DNA of 48,561 nucleotides from Desulfonauticus sp. (GTDB taxonomy: Bacteria; Desulfobacterota; Desulfovibrionia; Desulfovibrionales; Desulfonatronovibrionaceae). Positions 15,742 to 22,889 of the stretch are shown piece after piece; the stretch's first letter is position 1, and every line of letters starts with the position of its first letter. The notes under the pieces were generated by a model. That model saw only the letters and a program-made list of their open reading frames with translations. It had not been told where the DNA came from and did no database searches. The translations under genes were made by a program, and so were the position numbers. The DNA is taken from contig JAUZRP010000054.1 in the NCBI GenBank assembly GCA_030950395.1, positions 1 to 48,561 of the forward strand. Direction: 5' to 3'.

Positions 15742-16678
15742 CACTATCCTCCCATAATTTAATTTCAACGATTCCTTTTCCAATTGTAGCATTACCGCCT
15801 ATTTGAATGATATTAGGTATTCCTTTTTCAAAAAATTCCATTACTAAATATTCTTCTTCCTTGTTGTTTGTGTTAAAAATTCCTTTATCTTCATTAAAAA
15901 TAGGGGTTGTTAATGCAAGGGAGTATAAAATTGTCTCACACGGCAAATATTCTTCTGTGAAAAGTTGTCCATGTTGTACTGTTCCTGTTTCAGGGTCAAT
16001 CTTAATTCTTGTAATAACCTCTGTTGATAGATTAACAAAATCTCTAAAATCATTGTCTGATAACACAACAAGTCTATCTTCTATCTCTTTATTATTTGTT
16101 ATTTGGCTTAACCATTTGGAAAATTTTTTTGTATCTTCATTTTCTTCTACCTTAAAACTATATTCTTCAAGAATAACATTTTGGTTTATTGCCAATTTAT
16201 TTTTATTAGATATTGTATTTTTCAAAGAAATTATATTATTGGTTGGAAAATCAGATTTTATTCCGTTTGTCTTTTTGCATATTTTAACATCTTGTTTGAA
16301 TCGTTCTAATACTAAAGGACAAGTGATATATGCAAACACGCCTTTCATGGATTTTACTGGAAAAAGAAGTATTCTTGCATCAGTAAAACCTAATGCCCCT
16401 GCATGGGCATCTCCTTCCTCTGGTCCAAAACTAAGAGAAATAGCTTTGTTATAATTATTCCTGTTTTTTAAATCAGGAAAAGACTCAATTAATTTTTTAC
16501 TGGTAAAAGACTCAAAAACCTCTCTTATACTCCCCTTTAATCCAGAACCTTCTATTTTAGGGAAATCAGTATGCCTTTCCCTTTGAATTGGAAGATCAAT
16601 AACTCCAAGATCTGTACCACTTCCTGCATGAAGTGGAGTTATTACTTTTATAAAAAATGGCTTTGCAAACTTATACAT
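15731..16678 (-). CDS. cmr4: Cmr4, type III-B backbone RAMP and target-RNA nuclease
   Basis: This is the backbone subunit of the right Cmr complex, 315 aa from the ATG at 16678. VITPLHAGSGTDLGVIDLPI carries Asp28 at the catalytic position, and ERHTDFPKIEGSGLKGSIRE and QIGGNATIGKGIVEI follow as in the left Cmr4. I prefer the second of two nearby ATGs because AAGGAGG is only ~3 bases before the first and ~9 before the second. It overlaps the CARF gene slightly, so the CARF effector is co-translated within the core operon. Confidence 0.94.
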   Translation of the reverse strand: MYKFAKPFFIKVITPLHAGSGTDLGVIDLPIQRERHTDFPKIEGSGLKGSIREVFESFTSKKLIESFPDLKNRNNYNKAISLSFGPEEGDAHAGALGFTDARILLFPVKSMKGVFAYITCPLVLERFKQDVKICKKTNGIKSDFPTNNIISLKNTISNKNKLAINQNVILEEYSFKVEENEDTKKFSKWLSQITNNKEIEDRLVVLSDNDFRDFVNLSTEVITRIKIDPETGTVQHGQLFTEEYLPCETILYSLALTTPIFNEDKGIFNTNNKEEEYLVMEFFEKGIPNIIQIGGNATIGKGIVEIKLWEDSDVQ

Positions 16679-17795
16679 ACTCATTAACCTCCTTGTTTTC
16701 TATTTCTATAATTCTTTTTTTTGACTCATTTTTTATCTTTTCTTTATCAATTAATAAAACTTTTCTTATAAAATCATCAGATTTTTTGTGATTAGTAAAT
16801 ACGTTATATATGTATAATTTGTTATCTGATTCAAAATAAAATATTCTATTTTGATTATCTCCATCATCAAAAACTATATGAATGTTTTTTTGTTCTGTCT
16901 TAGACTCTCTAAGTATTTTAAAACAGAATTTAGTCTTTAATATTCGCAATATTTCTTTTTTGTTATTTATATCTTTCCATACTTTATCTGATGCATAAAA
17001 TATAAAAAATTTATTTTCATATTTATATAAAAAAATCTTCCCCAATGGACTCAACAAAGCAATATCTCCATCTGTATCAATAAATCCATTTATATCTTCT
17101 AATTTTGAATAATTAATACTTTGCCATTGTTGATAATTATCTATACCATTATCAAGCTCTTTAAGTAAGTTAAAATTTTCTTCAATAATTTTAAAATCAA
17201 CTTGTATAGGGGTTTTAGGTATTTTTATTAAAGAATCTGTGTCTTCAAATATATAGTATATATCGCATCCATTGATCTGTGCCATTATAGTTATATAGGG
17301 AATGATTGCTTTATATCCTCCAGTAATGTTAAAAATAACGTTTTCATAATAATTGCTACAAATATTTTCTACTTCAATAATTAGATTGATAAGTCCATTT
17401 TTAAATTTTTTATCATCCTCCACTTGAAGATCCTTAATCAGTACGATCTTTTTTATATTGATATTATTTATTTCTGTAAAATATTCTTCTATTATTTCTG
17501 CAGCAATATTTGAAAGTATAGTATCAGAGGTCAAAAGGTGAATATCTAAAAAAGAATTACTAAATTTTTTATTCAATTTTAAAATGCTTTTTATTTCTGC
17601 ACATATATTTTCTTTATTGTTATGTCCATTGATCCAGTTTCGTATCTGATCTTTTAAGTCTTTAATATCATCTTTGTATTCATTATATCTATAATATGAT
17701 TTTTGTTCTAAATCTTGTATAAGTTCATCTGTTCCATTATCTTTTTGATAATTAAAAAATATTGATGTTCCAACTGTAGTTATTATTTTTTTCAT
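16671..17795 (-). CDS. CARF-domain effector with RelE-like C-terminus (Cami1-like)
   Basis: The N-terminal half (residues 1 to ~220) is a CARF domain of the APE2256/TIGR02619 type. TTVGTSIFFN at residues 6-15, the LLTSDTILSNIAAEII segment and FNITGGYKAIIPYITI followed by YYIFE are characteristic. CARF domains bind the cyclic oligoadenylates made by activated Cas10. The C-terminal ~140 residues contain NRIFYFESDNKLYIYNVFTN followed by a basic helix, which resembles the RelE/HigB mRNA-interferase fold. A CARF-RelE fusion (Cami1) is known to cut ribosome-bound mRNA, so a translation-blocking effector is likely. CARF is confident; RelE is by pattern only, and another effector domain is possible. 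The gene sits between cmr3 and cmr4 on the operon strand. Confidence 0.75.
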   Translation of the reverse strand: MKKIITTVGTSIFFNYQKDNGTDELIQDLEQKSYYRYNEYKDDIKDLKDQIRNWINGHNNKENICAEIKSILKLNKKFSNSFLDIHLLTSDTILSNIAAEIIEEYFTEINNINIKKIVLIKDLQVEDDKKFKNGLINLIIEVENICSNYYENVIFNITGGYKAIIPYITIMAQINGCDIYYIFEDTDSLIKIPKTPIQVDFKIIEENFNLLKELDNGIDNYQQWQSINYSKLEDINGFIDTDGDIALLSPLGKIFLYKYENKFFIFYASDKVWKDINNKKEILRILKTKFCFKILRESKTEQKNIHIVFDDGDNQNRIFYFESDNKLYIYNVFTNHKKSDDFIRKVLLIDKEKIKNESKKRIIEIENKEVNEYV

Positions 17796-17797
17796 AA

Positions 17798-18877
17798 TTA
17801 ATTCTCCATATTATTTAATTTACCTACAAAAGTAATTCCAAAACCTTGTTTGTTATTTATATCTGAAATTGATTTACAGTGAAAATTATCTTTAATTTCA
17901 TTAAAAGTTCCTTTTAATAGTTTAAAATAATAAACACTTCCATGGGGTACGGCTTTAAACATGGGCTTTGGTCGTCTGTTTTTTATATCAAACCCACTAA
18001 TATAAATTGGTTTTCCCATTACAACACTTAGTAATTTAAGTTTTAAACTATTAATATTTCCAATCAAAGTTTCTTCATCTATCCATGCAGGAATCCATCC
18101 TTTTTTAAAAATAGCAGGAGTAGTTAATACTAACTTAAAATATGTTTCATTATTATTAAAATTAGGGAAATCTATATTCGGTACAACATCTTTATTAACA
18201 CTATACAGTGCTCCTTTACCTTCTCCACCTAGTTTTAGTAATCCTGTATTAGGTAAGTTTAATCCTTCAAAATCCACTACAATTGAAAAATTCTCTTTGA
18301 ATCTCTTCATATCAACTCTATACAGTTTACTTTCATCACTAGAAAGGGTTTTGCGAGAACGAGTTATACCAATTTTGGGTTCTGACTCTATGACATCTGA
18401 TAATTTTTTTACAACAAAAGGATCTAGTAAATGAGAATTCAAGTATTTTTTTAAATTTGATTGTCTAATTAATCCATTTAAAATATTTTCTATTTTTTTA
18501 TCATTGTCCAATCCAACTATATAATCTAATGGAATATCTGAAAAAAAATATTCTTTTTTTAGTAATTTTAGTGTAGTATGTATTTTCTTTTCATTACTAT
18601 CTTTATATTTTATACAATCTAATGGTAAAGGAAAGTAAATAGAATTTCCTATTTTAAAACAAATAGATTTTATATTTAAGTTTATTGTGGGATCATAAGC
18701 AGTATTAGCTTTTTTTATTTCACCTGAATTATTTGCAAAATAAACACTTCTTAAAGCACCGTAAATTACAGAAGGGTAGGGTAGAGACATGCTATCTGAC
18801 CATGTTTCTTCACCCATATAAAAAGGTTTGCTATCTCGAAAAAAAAGAGTATCCATTGGAGTTATTTCTATTACCAT
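17798..18877 (-). CDS. cmr3: Cmr3, type III-B Cas5-like subunit
   Basis: This is the Cas5-group subunit of the right Cmr complex, 359 aa. ITPMDTLFFRDSKPFYMGEE at the N-terminus and SLPYPSVIYGALRSVYF after it are diagnostic. KLGGEGKGALYSV (near residue ~215) is the glycine-rich motif, and RPKPMFKAVPHGSVYYF near the C-terminus corresponds to AKPLVKALKPGSVLLV in the left copy. It starts 1 base after the Cas10 stop. Divergence from the left Cmr3 is high, so the two operons are not recent duplicates. Confidence 0.94.
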   Translation of the reverse strand: MVIEITPMDTLFFRDSKPFYMGEETWSDSMSLPYPSVIYGALRSVYFANNSGEIKKANTAYDPTINLNIKSICFKIGNSIYFPLPLDCIKYKDSNEKKIHTTLKLLKKEYFFSDIPLDYIVGLDNDKKIENILNGLIRQSNLKKYLNSHLLDPFVVKKLSDVIESEPKIGITRSRKTLSSDESKLYRVDMKRFKENFSIVVDFEGLNLPNTGLLKLGGEGKGALYSVNKDVVPNIDFPNFNNNETYFKLVLTTPAIFKKGWIPAWIDEETLIGNINSLKLKLLSVVMGKPIYISGFDIKNRRPKPMFKAVPHGSVYYFKLLKGTFNEIKDNFHCKSISDINNKQGFGITFVGKLNNMEN

Positions 18878-18878
18878 T

Positions 18879-20615
18879 TTATTTCCCCTTTCTTGTTATA
18901 AAGTCAGAGATATGTAGAAAAGATAAAAAATTATTTTTTTCTTTATAATTGTATAGATTGGATAGTTTTGTTTGCCAATACTGAACTTTTTTGGCTTTTT
19001 TATCTTTATCTTTAATTTTTGAAGATCTATTGAGTAAACGTTTTAATTCAGGAAGTAACATGGTTTTTGAAAATTTAGCAAGCCTTTCACATTCTTTTGA
19101 TAGGACATTAATAAATGTATTTGAAAAACCATTTTGTTCAGCATTTAATTCAGTTATTAATTCATGCATAATATCTAAAACAAAATCTTCATTAACATAC
19201 CACTTATAAACTGTTTTATGTATTTCTCCTGAACGTTTTAAAACTGCAATTGCAAAGGCATCTCTTTTTCCTCTTTCTTTTGCCTCTTCTTCCATTCTTT
19301 TTGTCCACTTTAAAACTTCTGATAAGGGTGTTTTATAATGTGTTATTGCAATGCCAGCTGAGACAGAAGATTTATGTTTTAATTGAAACCCTGAATTTTC
19401 AAATTTTGGAAATTTTTTTCTCAATTCTTTTAGAATTTTAAATAAATAGTTTAAATTGACAAAGGCCATTATATCATCACCACCAGCATAGACAAGGCGA
19501 CCTTTATGTTTAGTAATAATTGAATTTACACTTTGAGTATATTCTCCTAAAAGTTCACTTAATTTTTTATGAAAATCTAACAGGTTATCTTTATTTTCTA
19601 AATACTCTCCAGAAAGCCACCTTCCCATATTATCTCCATCTAACATAATAATAGCATAATACTTTTTAGGCTCTCCATATTTTTTGTATAAATCGTTCAA
19701 TAACTTTTTACAATTAGCTAATTCTTTTTCATTTTTAAGGTAATTGTATTTTTTTAGATATTTTTCAGTTAGGTTTTCCTTAAAAAACAATTCTTCATCA
19801 AAATTTTTAAAAAAATTTTTATATGTTTCTAATTTATCTTTAGGTATATCCTCAATCCAGTTTAATAATGCAATTTCTGCTGTTGAAGGAAAAGAATAAT
19901 CAAAAAAGAATCTTTTTATGAAACATATTCCACACAATCCTTCTCCTGATTGCATGCCTATATCATCTTTTTTATAAAAAATTACATCTTCTTTTTTTAA
20001 GTATAGTTTTTTTAATAAACCATCTTTTCTTTTTTTTATCCCATTTTTTACTTCTTCATCTGTTAATTTATAAATTATTATATTTCGTTGTCCACATACA
20101 GAACATTTCCTTCCAATTTCACCATTTCCATTGTTTATTTGAGAGAAGATCTTTATATTTTTTATACTTCCCATATACTTCTCAATGTTATTATAAACAG
20201 AATAATATTTATTTTGAATGAAAGGTAACGCTAACCAATAAATTTGAAGATAATCTTTGATTTGATCTAATAAAAGAGTTTTTATCTTTTCATTATTTTC
20301 ACAAATTTTATTTAATGTATCATTACCAATTACAAACAGTTCTTTTTGTATAAATTTTTTTAATTCTTTTCCTATTTTATCTATATTACCATCAATTTTT
20401 ATTTTTGCAATAAAACGGTTTGGTTTTGTATTGATTTTTTTGTGAGGGAAAATAAACTCTACACTATTTTTATTTTCTAATTCTTTCATTGCTTTATCTA
20501 TTAAGATAGATAATAATGAACTTCCAGCATATAAATCTTGTGTTTTACGTGATTGTGATATAAAAGATTGTACTGGACCAATTGTAAAAAGAAACAAATA
20601 TTCTTTACTGTTCAT
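18879..20615 (-). CDS. cmr2: Cmr2/Cas10 lacking the HD domain, GGDD intact
   Basis: This 578-aa Cas10 starts directly at the palm-like region (LFTIGPVQSFISQSRKTQDL, residue ~10), which in the left Cas10 lies near residue ~255. The N-terminal HD nuclease region is absent, with no sign of it upstream because the HEPN gene ends 9 bases away. It keeps two zinc-binding pairs (CSVCGQ, CGICF), MLDGDNMGRWLSGE and GGDD at residues 378-381, so cyclic oligoadenylate synthesis is expected while ssDNA cleavage is not. This fits the CARF effector gene two genes downstream: signalling appears to be its main output. Confidence 0.94.
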   Translation of the reverse strand: MNSKEYLFLFTIGPVQSFISQSRKTQDLYAGSSLLSILIDKAMKELENKNSVEFIFPHKKINTKPNRFIAKIKIDGNIDKIGKELKKFIQKELFVIGNDTLNKICENNEKIKTLLLDQIKDYLQIYWLALPFIQNKYYSVYNNIEKYMGSIKNIKIFSQINNGNGEIGRKCSVCGQRNIIIYKLTDEEVKNGIKKRKDGLLKKLYLKKEDVIFYKKDDIGMQSGEGLCGICFIKRFFFDYSFPSTAEIALLNWIEDIPKDKLETYKNFFKNFDEELFFKENLTEKYLKKYNYLKNEKELANCKKLLNDLYKKYGEPKKYYAIIMLDGDNMGRWLSGEYLENKDNLLDFHKKLSELLGEYTQSVNSIITKHKGRLVYAGGDDIMAFVNLNYLFKILKELRKKFPKFENSGFQLKHKSSVSAGIAITHYKTPLSEVLKWTKRMEEEAKERGKRDAFAIAVLKRSGEIHKTVYKWYVNEDFVLDIMHELITELNAEQNGFSNTFINVLSKECERLAKFSKTMLLPELKRLLNRSSKIKDKDKKAKKVQYWQTKLSNLYNYKEKNNFLSFLHISDFITRKGK

Positions 20616-20624
20616 ACATTACTC

Positions 20625-21038
20625 CTAATAATCTTGTTCTATTCTGTTTTTTATTTCTTTATATAGTTCTTCTAATACATTAAAATATTTATCCACAATA
20701 TTTTGAAATATAATTCTAGAGAAATTTAGAGAGTACTCATGAACTAGCCTATTCCTTGCGTCTATCATTTCCATCCATATTTCATCATTAAATATTAAAT
20801 CATTTATTTTAGCTTGTTTATAGCAATCTCTTGGATTTTTACAAATTATGCCTAAATCCTCTAAATATACTTTTATCATCTTCCAACTGAGTTCATAACA
20901 GAGTTCAAATCTCTTTATGGTCCCATCTACATTTAGATCGTTTATTTCTGACTCTTTAGTTGTTTCTTTTATTGCACTTTTAAGATTTTCTATTGCACTT
21001 TCAAAATTTAAAAATGTCCTTTTAACCTTTTCTCTCAT
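20625..21038 (-). CDS. HEPN-domain RNase toxin, HI0074/HepT family
   Basis: This 137-aa helical protein matches the HI0074 'nucleotidyltransferase substrate-binding' HEPN family: KRFELCYELSWKMIKVYLED, GIICKNPRDCYKQA and MIDARNRLVHEY. Residues 95-102 (RNRLVHEY) are a perfect RX4HXY motif. In HepT/MntA toxin-antitoxin systems Arg and His form the RNase site, and the Tyr (here Tyr102) is AMPylated by the MNT antitoxin to neutralise it. Its start overlaps by 4 bases the gene whose C-terminus encodes an MNT domain fused to Cmr1. I infer a toxin or effector whose control is tied to the Cmr complex. The family call is strong; the CRISPR-linked function is inference. Confidence 0.88.
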   Translation of the reverse strand: MREKVKRTFLNFESAIENLKSAIKETTKESEINDLNVDGTIKRFELCYELSWKMIKVYLEDLGIICKNPRDCYKQAKINDLIFNDEIWMEMIDARNRLVHEYSLNFSRIIFQNIVDKYFNVLEELYKEIKNRIEQDY

Positions 21039-22354
21039 AATATAACCCCTTCTGTTTTTACTATATTTTTTAAATCATCTGGTGCTTTCTTTAAATTTAC
21101 AATATCTATTGGACCTATTAAGTCTAATTCACCAATAGCTTTGTCTGTATCAATAGCTATATCAATATCAGAAGTTTTATATGCATCGCCTCGTGCCCGG
21201 GAACCAAAAAGAATAATTTTTGCAGAAGGATTATGTTTAATTATATTTTTTTTTATATTATCTAATATTTTTGGAAATGAAAGAATTTGTTCTCTGTTGT
21301 CTTTTTGTATGTTGTTCCAGAATTCATCTATTAATTTAAAATTTGGCTTTTGGGTTTTAGTAATATTAAATTTTTCCTTTAAAGCTAATACATCTCCTTG
21401 AGGTAAAAATTCTCCTGTTAATCTTATTGTAATCCAGTAGTATGAATTTTGTGTTTTTAGAATTTTTATTATTAATGGAGAAGACCGTCTATTATGAATT
21501 TTACCTTCTACTTTAATAGAATTTTTGTGTTGTACAGGAAGTCCAAAAATTGCAGAATCAAAAACGTCTTTTTTGGTCCTGTATCTAAAATCAGCAAATT
21601 TTACTCCTATTTCATTTAGAGCATCTTTCCATGTAGTTTTTGACTTGGAGCTTATTATTATCCTTGCAAAGGATAGGTTAGAATAAGAAGATGTAAAGTT
21701 TTTGGGCTTCTTTTCTCCTGTAATAAATTCAAAACACACCTCTAAATTTTTCTTTAACCAGTGAGAAATGTTTTTTGCATCCTTTACTAAAGGAATAAAT
21801 TCAAGTCCTAAGGCATCTCCTTCAATTTTTTCTACAACAATATTCCCACCGCCTCTTCTTGACCTTGTGCCAAAGCCTCCTAAATAAATGGATGTCCAAA
21901 GAGCAGCCAGGGCATTTTTAAATGTTATATCATCACGGCTTAAAAGTTCTATTTTAAAAGTAGAATCTGTTTTAAAGTATTTTCTTTCTCTGTTAGGTAG
22001 AACAGTTGAATACAAAAGATATCCAATTCCCATATCTTTTCCTGTTAATCTATGTTCTGTTTTGTTAAAATCCCACCTTAATCCATAATCCTTTTTTATG
22101 TTTTCTCCTTGTAAAACACTTTGTGGTCGTATTCTAAGCATTACTTTACTTTTTCCTTCTTTTTCTTGAGTGCCACCAAAAATGTTGGATTCTTCTTCTC
22201 TTAATTTGCTTATATTATCTTCACATTTTAATGCCCTCCACCAAAATCTCATCGTCCCTTTAAATCCAGATGGCCTTAGTTCTGGCTTATTGATGGTCGC
22301 CCCACCCATAAACAAAGGAGTTATAGTTTTACAAAGCAGATAAATTTTTTTCAT
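21035..22354 (-). CDS. cmr1: Cmr1 fused to a minimal nucleotidyltransferase (MNT) domain
   Basis: Residues 1 to ~350 are a complete Cmr1: TITPLFMGGATINKPELRPS, GFKGTMRFWWRAL, GFGTRSRRGGGNIVV and NRRSSPLIIKI, ending in a helix matching the end of the left Cmr1. Residues ~354-439 are an added MNT domain: ILFGSRARGDAYKTSDIDIA carries the GS (384-385) and DxD (396/398) metal and nucleotide motif, and a third acidic residue is Asp417 in GPIDIV. No stop or restart separates the two parts. MNT antitoxins AMPylate HEPN partners, and a HEPN gene follows with a 4-base overlap. The fusion thus appears to tether the antitoxin half of a HEPN-MNT pair to a Cmr subunit. It opens the right Cmr operon, 28 bases after cas4. 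Confidence 0.93.
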   Translation of the reverse strand: MKKIYLLCKTITPLFMGGATINKPELRPSGFKGTMRFWWRALKCEDNISKLREEESNIFGGTQEKEGKSKVMLRIRPQSVLQGENIKKDYGLRWDFNKTEHRLTGKDMGIGYLLYSTVLPNRERKYFKTDSTFKIELLSRDDITFKNALAALWTSIYLGGFGTRSRRGGGNIVVEKIEGDALGLEFIPLVKDAKNISHWLKKNLEVCFEFITGEKKPKNFTSSYSNLSFARIIISSKSKTTWKDALNEIGVKFADFRYRTKKDVFDSAIFGLPVQHKNSIKVEGKIHNRRSSPLIIKILKTQNSYYWITIRLTGEFLPQGDVLALKEKFNITKTQKPNFKLIDEFWNNIQKDNREQILSFPKILDNIKKNIIKHNPSAKIILFGSRARGDAYKTSDIDIAIDTDKAIGELDLIGPIDIVNLKKAPDDLKNIVKTEGVIL

Positions 22355-22382
22355 CTTTTATCCCTCTTGTTGTTTCTATTTT

Positions 22383-22889
22383 TCACTCTTCATCTCCAAA
22401 ACAAAATTCATAAAATGCACACGTTTTACAAAATCTTATCTTCTTTTTTTTAGGAGGTCTATCTTTGGTTAAGGTATCTTTTATTTCTTCAAGTAAATTT
22501 TTTATTTTTTCTTCTAACTCTTGAGTTAAGGTAATGGTTTCTTTTTTCCTTTCTTTGGGGAACAAAAGGACACCTTTGAACTTAAGTCCCTTGTTGTGTT
22601 TCAAGTAGTAGAGATAGTAGGCAAGTTGCATCTTGGCTGCGTTTATGTGTCTTGAGGATTTTTTTACCTCTGCCACCATTTGGTCCTTGAACAGGTCTAT
22701 TTTTAGGAGCTGATCCACGAATATTTCTTTTCTATCTCGTTTATAGGAGTCTTCGTGCATCAAGCGTCCAAGAGCCAAAAATTCGTGTTCTTGATCAGAA
22801 TGGATGTCGTGGTATTCCAGCCATGCCTCGCGTGGGCAGGTAAGATAAGCCTGAAAAATATAGGGACTGATGAATTTCATAATACCCAT
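22383..22889 (-). CDS. cas4: Cas4, spacer-acquisition nuclease
   Basis: Cas4 is a RecB-like iron-sulfur nuclease that trims prespacers and selects PAM ends. The 168-aa product has Cys18 (LTCPREAW), the motif-III-like EVKKS (residues 74-78) and the C-terminal cluster CKTCAFYEFC (Cys154, 157, 163), giving the four Fe-S ligands. His45 lies in GRLMHEDS. It overlaps the cas3 end by 13 bases; an internal ATG at 22880 (MKFISPY) is an alternative start. In standard I-B operons cas1 and cas2 would follow at once, but here the right Cmr operon intervenes. Confidence 0.93.
   Translation of the reverse strand: MGIMKFISPYIFQAYLTCPREAWLEYHDIHSDQEHEFLALGRLMHEDSYKRDRKEIFVDQLLKIDLFKDQMVAEVKKSSRHINAAKMQLAYYLYYLKHNKGLKFKGVLLFPKERKKETITLTQELEEKIKNLLEEIKDTLTKDRPPKKKKIRFCKTCAFYEFCFGDEE

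Noticed and set aside
18733-19441. Plus-strand frames of 60-90 codons opposite the right cmr genes
   Set aside because: They are shadows of AT-rich minus-strand genes, without ribosome-binding sites.
95-22354. The two Cmr operons as a simple recent duplication
   Set aside because: The subunits are strongly diverged, differ in length and domains (Cas10 HD, Cmr6, Cmr1 tail), and carry different accessory genes, so independent acquisition is more likely.
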